From Mnemiopsis leidyi (Eukaryota > Ctenophora > Tentaculata > Lobata > Bolinopsidae), in the NCBI GenBank assembly GCA_000226015.1, contig JH152979.1, positions 133,876 through 167,369 of the forward strand: a stretch of 33,494 bases of DNA, read 5' to 3'. The position numbers were made by a program, and so were the translations under genes. Position 1 is the first letter of the stretch. Every line of letters starts with the position of its first letter. Below, in pieces: positions 22,125 to 32,268 of the stretch. The notes below the pieces were generated by a model, which made no database searches, was not told the origin of the DNA, and saw only the letters and a program-made list of their open reading frames with translations.

Positions 22125-22299
22125 TTTGAATCTTCTTTGAATATCAGACTTTTTATCAATTTACAAAATGTGTATTTCTTTAGATCTCACGTAGACTCAA
22201 TGAAACACGTTTACTGTCATCACTTCTGCTAGTTATCTTTTACAGTTAACTGAGATATGACAGTCAGCCACAATTTAATACTTACCGCTATTTGCTAGG
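22125..22299 (+). promoter_or_regulatory. RPS12-NOP56 spacer with splice-acceptor-like sites
   Basis: Only 175 nt separate the RPS12 stop from the NOP56 start. They contain a good pyrimidine tract with TTTTACAG ending at 22245, a TTTCTTTAG at about 22183, and GCTAG abutting the NOP56 ATG. A 13-codon upstream frame begins with the ATG at 22256 and ends one base before the NOP56 ATG. No canonical poly(A) signal was seen. This fits either a tiny spacer with an embedded promoter or processing of a joint transcript by trans-splicing. Confidence 0.4.
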
Positions 22300-25200
22300 A
22301 TGGCTGCGTACATTCTTTTCGAACATTCAGCCGGATATGCCCTCTTCAAGAACATCGCCATGGAAGACATAGGATCCCAACTTGACCAGGTATGTAATAA
22401 AATGTTCTTAAATTAAAAATGTTTTCAATCTAGGTCACCGGGACCGACCTTGTCCAATTGCTCTACTGTTTGATATACTGATTTCTAAATAAGACTTAAA
22501 TTTATGTTTAAAATTTTTTCACAGGTTCAAGCTGCCGTGCTAGATCTAGCCAAGTTCGGCAAAGTGGTGAAACTTGAGTCGTTCCTGCCCTTCAAATCTG
22601 GTGCAAATGCTTTAGAAAACATCAATTCTATTTCTGAAGGTAAGGTTTCGTTTTCGTCTGAATTCTAATACCGTTGCTAAGACTACATAGATTTGTTGAA
22701 TAAGTTAGTTAAATTATACATCTGGCAAACAACTTTGCGCCGATGAAATTCAACCATTTTCTTGAATTCTCACTTCTTCAAGACGATTACCTGAACTTAA
22801 CTCCATAAACTTTCCAGGAGTTGTACACGAAGATTTGAAAAACTTCCTCCAGACGATGTTGCCAAAAAAGGCGGGTAAACTTGGAGTGTCAGACAGCCGA
22901 ATTGCGGGCTCCATCACTGAGGAATTGGACCTTGAATGTGACTTCGGTGGTGTTGTGGCGGAGATACTCCGGGGTATCAGGTAACCTTTTTCTGCTGAAA
23001 TCTGGTCTTTTCAGTTCTATGACAAGAATTATCGTATAGGTTCAAATCAGAATGACTATTGACTAAACAACGCATGTAATTTTAATGTTTTTCAGATTCC
23101 ATTTTGCCAAGTTTGTGGACGGTCTGTCCGCAAAGAACTGCGAGAAAGCTCAGCTCGGTCTTGGACACAGTTACAGTCGATGTAAAGTCAAGTTCAACGT
23201 TCACAGAGTGGACAACATGATCATACAGAGCATCGCACTGCTAGATCAGATTGACAAGGACATCAACACTTTCAGTATGAGGCTTAGGTCGGTCTTCGCA
23301 ACCCGGATTTCGATTTAGCGTTTTTATATGTGATAGTGTAAGTAAAAATGAAGGAAATTAACTGGCCGGGAAAAAATAACAATCAACTTCACTTTCAGAG
23401 AGTGGTATTCCTATCATTATCCCGAACTAATAAAGATAGTCCCTGACAATGTTATGTACGCTAAAGTTGTCAGCTGTATCAAGTCTCGGAAGGTAAATAC
23501 ATAATATTTGATTATGTTAAGTGGATACTGAAAAATGGAAGCTTTTTTGGCTAGTTAAATGTTTCAGCAACTATTGTTCAGTTTCTGTGTACATCAAAAT
23601 ATTTTTCGATCTTGAAATTTTTTTACAGGATCTAACAGAAGAAAGTGTAGCCAAATTGGAAGAAATTATAATGGACAGTGCTAAAGCTAAAGCTGTGTTC
23701 GAAAGTGCTAAAATTAGCATGGGTCAGTTTTCATCATTATCTTATGAAGACTTAAAGAAAAATATTGCTCGACTGGTCGTTATTTTCGCGTTTTCTTTTA
23801 CATGATATTTCACATTAGTTCTTCATACCTCCTAACCCACTTTTTTTCAGGAATGGATATCTCGCCGATAGACCTTATCAACATACAGAGCTTCACAGCG
23901 CGTATCATAGCGTTGAACGAGTACCGATCCAAGTTGAGCTGCTATTTGGGAGAGAAGATGAATCAATGTGCTCCAAATCTTACAGCTCTCATCGGGAATC
24001 AGGTCAGAGTGATGTTTATATCATTTGCATTTACGTTCATTATTGTTTCAAATTATTTAATAACATTTAGTTTTATCTTGTCTAGAAAACAATTGGTATC
24101 GACGCTCAATTTGTGATCCGTATCAATTTATTGAAAGTACAATTCACATTTTGTAGGTGTAATTAGATAAATATCTGCTGTAAAACTCAGCAAGTCCATT
24201 CCAAACAATTGAAGCTGAGTTACCCATTTCATTGTTATGTGACGATCCGTTACATGGTGCATTGAAAACTCCTTTGTCTTATGTTTACCATTGTTAACTA
24301 TCATTTATTTCATTGTCCGTCTTGATTTAATGGGTACTGGCAAAGATAAATGTACATGTATAACTACTTAACTTCGGGATATACGGGAGAAGTTTCTGGC
24401 ACTAAATCCTCAACAACTGGAGTTACTCTGTCCTGGCACAAAATCCTCAACAACTGGAGTTACTCTGTCCTGGCACAAAATCCTCAACAACTGGAGTTAT
24501 TCTGCCCTGGCACAAAATTCTCAACAACTGGAGTTACTCTGTCCTGGCACAAAATCCTCAACAACTGGAGTTACTCTGCCCTGGCACAAAATCCTCAACA
24601 TCTGTTACTCTGACCTGGCACTAAATCCTCAACAACTGGAGTTACTCTGCCCTGGCACAAAATCCTCAACAACTGGAGTTACTCTGCCCTGACACAAAAT
24701 CCTCAACAATTGGAGTTACTCTGCCCTGGCACAAAATCCACAACAACTGGAGTTACTCTGCCTTGACAAAAGCACACATTTTTTTCAATACCAATCCTTT
24801 CATCTTCGGATTTCATGGTGTTGACCACTGCATCTCACATTTAGTCTCAAGATATTTATGAGAGTGTCTAGTTCGTGACGTACACGCTGATTTCGATGTG
24901 TCCACTTAATATTTGCCACTTACTTTCTAGCCAGTATTAGCGGACGAATATACCTTCGTTTAATCCTTGAGTGCAAGTGTATTGTTGAAACTATATTTCT
25001 AACTTTTCGCTTCGGCTTATCATTAAGAATTGACCTACCTTTAGGCTCTACTGTTGTCTAATTCGGTTGCCCAAAAAACCAGAGTTTGCTAACACAAGTT
25101 ATATTACACTTCAGTTTTCTAGACTTGGTATTTTTTCATATTATTGAATATTTATACCCTACCACGGTTTTTCTATGCTATGGGATCTCTGTATTTTCCC

Positions 25201-28200
25201 ATTAACTATGTCTGCGGTGACTTATCTTTTTTTCTGTCATGGCTGATGGTATCGTTGTCATTCAACATTACTCGTGGGTGCGTTACTCTTCGTTCAAAAT
25301 ACGCTCTCTTTATTGGGGACCACCGGGCTTCTTACCTCATCGTTAGTTGCTTAAAGAAGTTGGAGATGCATGCGATTTAAAGTGTTATTAAATCACGTTT
25401 CTCAACTGTCACAATTATATGTTCTCTATCCAGTGGTCCGTAAATGCGTGTTTCCAGGTTGCTCTGCTATTTGTCTGCAGACAACTTCTTTGATTACATG
25501 TGAACCTTCTTAGAACAGGAATTGGTATTGTGTCTAGCAGCCACAGTGTTTATCATCTCTTTGAGATCCTCCTTCGTTGTTTACTCTAGACCGTACTCAT
25601 ATCGGTACTGAATATGTCGTCCGTGTGGGAGTTCTGGTCTCAAAATAGGGAGATCAACTCTTACATTATAAAACTTCTTTAACAGTAAAACTTCTTTAAC
25701 AGTAAAACTTCTTTAACAGTAAAACTTCTTTAACAGTAAAACTTCTTTAACAGTAAAACTTCTTTAACAGTAAAAATGATCCCAAATAATTAAATTAAAA
25801 ATTACAATTTTAACTATTAAAAGAAAAATTGGTTTATTCCGAAGAAGCTGGTTTGAAACCCCTTTTATCCCTGTTATTTTAATGAAATCGAAGATCTATC
25901 ATTTTATAAAAACACAAACAAATAGTTATATTATGTCTGTCATTTAAGCTTTTACAACTGTCAACCTTCAAACCATATTTTTTTTGAACTTTCTCCATCA
26001 CCAACCTTCTCTTCCCTGCGACTGAAGCTAGGTTAACTTGCAGTCGACTCAACAAGTCTCTTGTAGCTCCCTTTTTCAGTTACCGGCCCTGGCGGCTTCC
26101 TCTATTTGTAATGGCATTTCAGCTGTCGAAAAGTGGGCCCAATTTAATTTTGCGTAGCCGGCGAGCTAGGGAGGTATTACAAAAATACTGCTAAGGGTAA
26201 ATATAACTAGTTAGCTATAAGCTGGAATAATATGTTACAGACATTTTGTAGTAGTATAAATAGCTATATGCGGCAAATATTTCGACTTACCAAGTCAGTA
26301 ATCTCAATGTATTTGAAACTTACTGGAAAGCTGACATGCCTTCTTGCAACTGTGAGTCTGGACAGAATTCGGTCCCTGCATTTCTTGAAAGGCATTATTC
26401 TAATCCTTAAGTTAGTTGCTCAAGTATCAAAAATAAAAATTGGATACATCGAGTAAAGGCAATGAATAAAGAGTCACTGCTCAAGCAGTAAAATATCTAG
26501 TTGACCTGTTAGAAAGATAATTCTTGCAAAAACAAAAGTGATAAGTTAAAATCATATTTTCGAGTGTTCAATATCAATTTTGAGCTTGTGCCAAGAATAA
26601 AAAGAGTATTTTTATAACATTTTTTCATCAATCATCATGGAAGTAACTGGATACAGCTAATTTGTCTTCAAATAGATAGGCTGTTGTGGTGAATGTGCGT
26701 GGACAAAAGGAGACAGGTGTGATTTCCAGTGTGTATGAATACTTACTCATTGTCTTAACAAGTACAAACATAAACTCAACATCTTCTCTCGAACATCCAA
26801 TCTTATTATTTATCCATCCTGCTGAATCATGATTTAATACAAACCTTCCACTCCACCGGGATTGAAGATATTTTCCACCTCCTCCCTCCCTACCTTCTAA
26901 TCACCCTCCACCTCCCTCCCCTCCGAACTTTTCACTCACCCGGGATTGATAACAATTTCCTCCCAGTACTCCTGCGAGCTAGGAGGGCTACTTGAGAGCG
27001 TTTTGCCGGATCTGCAAGTCTATTGTAGCTCCCTTTTTCAGTTATCGGCCCTGGTGGTTTCCTGTACTTGTAATGGCATTTCTGCTCTCGAAAAGTGGGA
27101 TCCATGTAATTTTGCATAGCCGGCGAGCTAGCGCGATTAAGTCATTTTATAACAATTCGACGATGTAGGCAGAATCGAGACCACATTTTGAGCGCGCACG
27201 TGAATTCTTTTTTAGTACGTAGCCCGCTCAACACGCAATTTATTTCAATGAATGCGGAGGACTTCGAGGAACATGTGTATTTTTGGACAATTTTTTTAAT
27301 ATTTTGGATTTAAACAAGCAAAATAACCAAATAATATTTCAAATTGTTGACTTGCGTGTACTGTGTGCTCATGTTGAACCGAACTATCTGTTTGAACCGA
27401 ACTATCTGTTTAGGAAAAGGCCCTTGTGAGCGAATGGGAATCTTTATGGGCCGTGTTTATTCTACATCAAGATGATGAATTAATTTAAACAACTCTTCAA
27501 AAGGACTTGATCCTTTGAAGTGATTTTTTTAGTGATGCCCCGGATGCTGTTTCCTAATTAGCCAAAAATATAACCGCATTGAATATTATAACAATCTTAA
27601 ATAAGACAAAATTAAATAAGACAAAATTTAAATTTTTCAGTCAATCAATACATAGTGAAATAGAAATAATTTAATTTATTCATATAAGATAAGAGCATTT
27701 GGGGCTGGAGAGGAGTCAGTGACTGACGGACAACACTTGTTTTTGACTTGAGGAAGACCTAAACCGGCTCCGATCCATCCCCAAATTTGTCAATAAAAAT
27801 ACAAAAAATGAATTGGAATTTAAAAGTTAAACATTTCAGTGAGCAGGGCTCTATCAGCAAAGCGTAATGAAGAGTTTTATCATGCTTAAATAAGGATAAC
27901 AGTAAAATGGCGTTTTTATGTTTGATAACAGGCATTTGCTGGTACAGCTCGCTCAAGTTGGGCAACTACATGTACAGGAAGAGGTCTAAGATATTTACCA
28001 CTATTGGGACAAGTTTTATTGCTGTGATGAAGTGAGAGCTTTGTTGAAGGTAGTGCAACACCAGCACAATTATAATATAATACAGCAGTTAGTAAGCTGG
28101 CAAAGGTGTGGAGACTGCTAAGATTACGATTAATAAATGGTTTCAAATCTACCATAAGTTTCTATTACCAAGTTTTTGGTCGGAAAGCAGAGTGTTTCGC

Positions 28201-30981
28201 ATTTTTCTCTTTATAAAACTTGAGGACGCTGCTAGATCAGAGTTGACAGCCGATCCTGGTATAATTAATCCGGGTCAGCTGCACCTAGCTCTTCGTGAGA
28301 GGTCCTTCATCCTGGCTGCTGGTCCGCTTCAGGAAAAACTTCTTAGTGAGCACAGCGTCTCTATGCTCGTTCACCACATGCTTTTCAAGCAAGGTAGCTC
28401 AAATTTTAAAAATCTGTCTCCTTCCACGAACCCTCCTTCCACGATCCCTTCTTTTTTAACCAATGATTGGCCAACCACCTATATACAAGAAAGCAGCTGA
28501 ATCATCTTTGAGTGTATTTGCAGGATCTTACAGGTGGTAGGAAAACGGTCTTCCTGAATTTATCCTCTTTAGTTAAAGCATCTACACCTTCTTGGAGCTA
28601 TAGCAGTAAAATCAGTTTAGCTGCTTGTGATTACCTGTTTTAACTAGTTGCTTTAAACCATATCTTGTAAACATTTAAACGAGGCAAAAGAAAAGAAAAA
28701 ATTGAAAAAACTGATCAAAAAGAAATGCCAAAGATAAAGAATATCAAGACAAAAGGGATGAAGAAAACAAAAAATAACGAAAAAATGAAAATCGAAACCT
28801 AAATGAAACTGAAAGAAAATAAGTAAGCAGTTGACAAAAAACCTCGGTAGGACGTTTGAGAATTATGATTGTTGACTCTGACTCATATTTCAGGTGGGTG
28901 CCAGGTTAATAGCTCACGCTGGGAGTCTTACAAACCTGGCCAAGTATCCAGCCTCCACAGTTCAGATTCTTGGAGCTGAGAAAGCGCTCTTTAGGTTTGT
29001 ACATTCTTTGTTTGATACAATTTCATGTAAACCTGATCTTAATACCGAGAAAAGAGACCAGAGAGTACGACTATGGTTTATCTATAGTTTTGTTTTATTC
29101 ACATTTTAGTAATGGAAGACATGCGGTCAGTGTGTTGCATTGATACCATGACTCTTCCAAATCCCGTATATAAACTAGCGTATTCAACTGATGTAATATA
29201 CAGTAAGGATATATACAGCAAGGAATAAGGACTGAATACAAATGTATTTGGTTAAAAACCCTTGCTAAATAGATTCAACCTTAACTTTCACCCTTCTGCA
29301 CTTAAAACTACGCTTAAGGTGTCTATGTTAAGGAACATATAAAATTCACAATATTATGGCTTTATCTCCTTGATTTGGGCTATAGCAATCGGAGTTTGGA
29401 CACTGTATGTAACGATATCTTCCAAACAGAGCTCTAAAAACGCGAGGAAACACGCCCAAGTACGGACTTCTCTTTCATTCTAGCTACATTGGTCGTGCTA
29501 AAGCTAAGAACAAGGGCAGAATATCTCGTTATTTGGCCAACAAATGCTCTATCGCTTCCAGGATCGACTGTTTTTCAGGTTCGTCTTTATTGATTGGCTC
29601 ATCGCGCTACTGTGTCCGCTGAATAACGAGACAAAATTTCGAGAAAAATCTGGTCCACTCATTTGAGCCATCGTTTAACAACGTTACTGTTTTACAGAGA
29701 GTGTAAGCAATGTCTTCGGATCAAAACTACAAGAGCAGGTTGAGGAGAGACTGAAATTCTACGAAACCGGTGACCTGCCCAGGAAGAATCTCGATGTCAT
29801 GGAGGTATTTGAGTTGTTACCTACGTTCTTTCGTCAGAAAATTTTCATCTTTTTGAAGTCGCTCTGAAGGATCTTAGTGTAGACTTTTAGTATACCCAGT
29901 TTAGTGTTAACACAGACTTACTTACAATTTTGCACACCTTTACCTTACATTCACCACTCAGGAGGCCATGACGGAAGCTATGCAAGTTTTGGACACACCC
30001 GAACCTGCTAAAAAAAGAAAAATTGAGGAAATAGTGGACGATGTTACGGAAGAAAAACCCGCTGAATCAGAGGAGCCGTCCAAGAAGAAGAAGAAAAAGA
30101 AGAAGTCTGAAGGTGGTGCTGTCGCAGAGCCAGCAGTCGAAGAGACGGTCGAGGCTACTGCTGAAGATTCGGAAGAGCCTGCCAAGAAAAAGAAAAAGAA
30201 GAGAAAGAGCGTAGCAGCACCAGAAGCAGTAACCCCAGCACCAGGTGAAAATGACACACATCCTAACGCGAGGAATAAGGACTTGATACTTATTGTATTT
30301 TGTTAAAATACCTTGCGACATTAAACAAACCTTGACTTTCACCCTTGTTCACGTACAGTTGTGTTCAAGGTGTCTATGTTATGGTACACTGCTATGGTAC
30401 ATTTGCATCATTGTGGTACACTGTTTTGTGTTAAATTCTTGATTTCTGTAATAATCAGCCCTCTTTAACATAAACTTTTGCAACAGTTGAAGAAGTAATC
30501 CCGGCCGCTGAGGCTGCAGTAGAAGATGTACCCAAAAAGAAGAAGAAAAGGAAGAGTGAAGCTGCTCCTGCGTCAGAACCCGCCCCCGTTGAAGCACCTG
30601 TAGAAGATACTCCTGCTCCAGGTATTACCTGGTACCATTTACGATTTCACCTCAATAGAGTGGCTACCTTTTAGTATCAATCGACATTTCTATTCTTTTC
30701 GTGATTTTAGCTCATTAAATAATGGTTACGATTTTCTATTGATGTTATTTTTCTCAGTGTTCGTCTTTTCAGAACCCGCCAGTGCGAAGAAGAAAAAGAA
30801 GAAATCAATTGTTCCAGCCGAAGTAGTTGAATCAGTTACAGCAGTGGAAGCTCCTAAAACTCCAGCTACTGAAAAAAAGAAGAAAAAGAAGAAACAGGCG
30901 GAAACACCTGCAGCCGACGTAACAGATACACCTGCAACTGAAAAGAAAAAGAAGAAAAAGAAATCGCTTGCCACAGCTTAG
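22300..30981 (+). CDS. NOP56: NOP56, box C/D snoRNP core protein (13 exons)
   Basis: NOP56 is a nucleolar core subunit of box C/D snoRNPs with fibrillarin, NOP58 and 15.5K, guiding rRNA 2'-O-methylation. Exons: 22300-22389, 22525-22639, 22818-22980, 23096-23287, 23399-23492, 23629-23722, 23851-24002, 28894-28994, 29430-29578, 29698-29804, 29962-30244, 30487-30621 and 30773-30981. All joins keep phase and give 627 residues (human 594). The N-terminal NOP5NT region (1-66) starts [20 protein letters not shown]/coiled-coil lies at about 165-220 ([16 protein letters not shown]). The Nop domain, about 250-410, has [20 protein letters not shown] and [18 protein letters not shown]. The C-terminal tail, from residue 425, is a repeated acidic/Ala-Pro region with six Lys-rich blocks spread over the last three exons. 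Intron 7 is 4.9 kb and full of repeats. Introns 8 and 11 contain H/ACA-like RNAs. The tail's reverse strand gives spurious poly-Phe frames. Confidence 0.97.
24396..24771. repeat. 37-bp minisatellite, about 10 copies
   Basis: The unit reads CTGGCACAAAATCCTCAACA followed by ACTGGAGTTACTCTGCC, repeated head to tail with few substitutions and one copy shortened by 3 bp (near 24600). There are no spacers. Lying in NOP56 intron 7, it is probably variable in copy number. Confidence 0.95.
25670..25771. repeat. 17-bp tandem repeat, 6 perfect copies
   Basis: Six identical copies of AAAACTTCTTTAACAGT. Each contains CTTCTTTAACAG, a good match to a 3' splice acceptor, inside NOP56 intron 7. Perfect identity indicates recent expansion. 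Confidence 0.95.
26053..26169 (-). repeat. 117-bp dispersed repeat, copy A
   Basis: It matches copy B (27015-27131) over its full 117 bp with roughly 15% substitutions and no net indel. On the minus strand it begins CTAGCTCGCCGGCTA, which resembles a tRNA A box, and has TTTTCGA about 38 nt later at a B-box-like distance. It may be a tRNA-related SINE head; this is tentative. Confidence 0.7.
27015..27131 (-). repeat. 117-bp dispersed repeat, copy B
   Basis: Direct repeat of 26053-26169, about 960 bp apart in the same intron. Shared blocks include TGTAGCTCCCTTTTTCAGTT, AATGGCATTT, CGAAAAGTGG and AGCCGGCGAGCTAG. The ends are sharp, supporting a defined element rather than random similarity. Confidence 0.7.
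28225..28540 (+). other. Orphan exon-like segment within NOP56 intron 7
   Basis: 28225-28393 is open, with codon-like composition, and encodes [18 protein letters not shown], then a helical [16 protein letters not shown] and [11 protein letters not shown]. It has a pyrimidine-rich stretch before GAG at 28224 and a donor G|GTAGCT at 28394. A TTTGCAG acceptor at 28523 would continue in phase as GSYRW and stop at 28540. No family was recognised and no start or upstream exon was found, so it may be the 3' end of a nested gene, a captured gene fragment or chance. It is not part of NOP56. Confidence 0.4.
29217..29340 (+). ncRNA. Candidate H/ACA box snoRNA in NOP56 intron 8
   Basis: Of 124 nt. The 5' hairpin closes with AGCAAGG (29217-29223) against CCTTGCT (29260-29266), with an apical stem ACTGAATAC/GTATTTGGT. 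A hinge AAATAG (29267-29272) is one base off the ANANNA H box. The 3' hairpin closes with CCTTAAC (29279-29285) against GTTAAGG (29327-29333), with an upper CACC/GGTG stem, then ACA at 29335-29337, three nt from the inferred end. It lies 89 nt before the 3' splice site. Its paralogue in intron 11 keeps the fold. The target is not predicted; a retroposed repeat is the alternative. Confidence 0.6.
30267..30391 (+). ncRNA. Candidate H/ACA box snoRNA in NOP56 intron 11
   Basis: Of 125 nt and homologous to 29217-29340. The 5' stem is CGCGAGG (30267-30273) with CCTTGCG (30311-30317): relative to the other copy the outer A-T pair has become C-G and an inner A-T has become G-T, so pairing is conserved. 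A perfect H box ACATTA is at 30318-30323. The 3' stem is CCTTGAC/GTTATGG with one mismatch; ACA is at 30386-30388. Shared loop sequences ACTTTCACCCTT and AAGGTGTCTATGTTA could form the guide pocket. It lies 95 nt before the acceptor, but only 22 nt after the donor, which is tight. Confidence 0.6.
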
Positions 30982-31542
30982 TTCAAGTGTGATATGAGCT
31001 AAACCGGTTGAATTTAACAGATCTAGAGGAAGTCGTGTTCGGATTTGAAAACATAAGACTGTTCAAGCCAGGGCGAACCCGATCTTGCGTTGCAATGCAA
31101 TGAGAAGACTAAAAATATGAATATTCGAGCGTTGTATTTCTAGAGAGGTTTCGTCCGTGTCCATCTAATTGTCAAGTCAATGGAAGTATCAATTCATCAG
31201 TTCAAATTTAATTTCCATGGGTTACTCATGTTACAGCCGTTTTAATCTCATTTTTCCCGACGGTAACAGTCTTTTTAAATTTTTAATTTGACGCTATGAA
31301 GTTGAGTGATATCAAAATTTAATTTATTTCTTTTACAAAAACTGTAATAATTATATGTTTACAGTATGGATGTTTGCGTGAAAAAGTACAGCTCTTCATT
31401 AAAGCATCTAATTATACTGGTAGAGAGAATAGTTTTTTTCAAATACTATGTGTTGAGAGTTAAAATTTCAGTCCTCAAGTAAGCGTCAATTTATAATGCG
31501 AATATCTCAAACGCTCCCTGGCCCTAAATTTTACTCGACACA
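30982..31542. other. Convergent 3' region of NOP56 and the thioredoxin-like gene
   Basis: A 561-bp spacer between two converging stop codons. It should hold both 3' UTRs. No exact AATAAA is obvious on the plus strand; an ATTAAA lies at about 31398. No other features were seen. Confidence 0.55.
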
Positions 31543-32193
31543 TTAAAAGTCGTACGGTTCAGGTGTGATATTGATTCTCCTGACCCTTCTCAGGGTCTCT
31601 GTGAGTTTCAACTTGTTCGGCTCGGAGAACTCCGCCACCATGTTGCCCATCTTGTAGAACTGGAAAGTCGGAGCTACTGTCACGGACCGGGCCACTGCTA
31701 TCTCCTCGTTGTCGTCCATGTCTATTTCATAAAACTTCACTTCTTTGTATACGTGCGCTAATCGGAGAACGTCTGAAATTACCATTGTTAATAAACGCAT
31801 TCATTTTATTATCATGGGAGCTGAGGTTTTGTTGTTAGCCAACGCCCTTCAAAGTGATAATTGCCAATCAAAATCCTGGCTCTCTTTATGATATATGAAG
31901 GGCTGAGGTTTACTATAAGGATGCATTCTGTATTAGAATCAGATGACAAAACAGATGGCATAAAGTTTTGGTGGTAACGATAATATTGTTAAATGTTGGC
32001 CCCGACCTGGCTTGATCATTCTCCACGGTCCGCACCACTTTGCGGTGAATGTGATACAGACTATAGCGTCCTCTGCCTTGACCAAGGCATCCTTAAGCAA
32101 TTCCATTGACTCCAGGAGTGTCATGTGGCCCAGGGGGGCCGTCCTTGTTCGAATTTCTTCTATCAGCAACTTTCTTTTGTGTCTTTGTAGCAT
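31543..32193 (-). CDS. Thioredoxin-like protein with CGPW active site
   Basis: Thioredoxins reduce protein disulfides through a CGPC motif. Two exons, 32193-32007 and 31772-31543, join in phase 1 to give 138 residues. The fold is collinear with animal cytosolic thioredoxin: TFTAKWCGPWRMIKP, then KFYEIDMDD, the cis-proline loop VAPTFQFYKMG with P97, and EFSEPNKLKL. The second active-site Cys is Trp (C54-G-P-W57, codon TGG), so the usual dithiol chemistry is not possible; the protein could be a monothiol binder or a non-redox scaffold. A Cys-to-Trp change needs one base, so polymorphism or an error must be excluded. Residues 1-23 are a basic extension before the usual thioredoxin start (M24). 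An acceptor CCCATTTTAG at about 32200 suggests a further upstream exon, coding or not. Confidence 0.85.
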
Positions 32194-32268
32194 GTCTTCC
32201 TAAAATGGGGAGACTCGGACAAACTAACTAAATTGCAAATCGACTATTTCCTGATTTTATGATGAAAG

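Larger units (their letters stand above)
24003..28893 (+). other. NOP56 intron 7 (4.9 kb), repeat-rich
   Basis: This is far larger than the other NOP56 introns (about 110-435 nt). It holds a 37-bp minisatellite, a 17-bp repeat, two copies of a 117-bp dispersed repeat, an 18-bp duplication (TGAACCGAACTATCTGTT, about 27375-27411), pyrimidine-rich sequence at 26873-26930 and an orphan exon-like segment at 28225-28540. Stretches between (24780-25650, 26180-27000, 27420-28200, 28545-28890) show nothing else I can name. Conservation across the exon 7-exon 8 junction shows that no NOP56 exon is hidden here. Confidence 0.8.

Noticed and set aside
22640-22817. Possible box C/D snoRNA in NOP56 intron 2 (CGATGAA ... 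CTGA)
   Set aside because: The C box is poor and no terminal stem pairs around the boxes.
24396-24771. CRISPR-like array
   Set aside because: Units are contiguous without unique spacers and the DNA is eukaryotic; it is a minisatellite.
29958-30342. Poly-Phe/Ser minus-strand open frames
   Set aside because: They are the antisense of lysine codon runs in NOP56.
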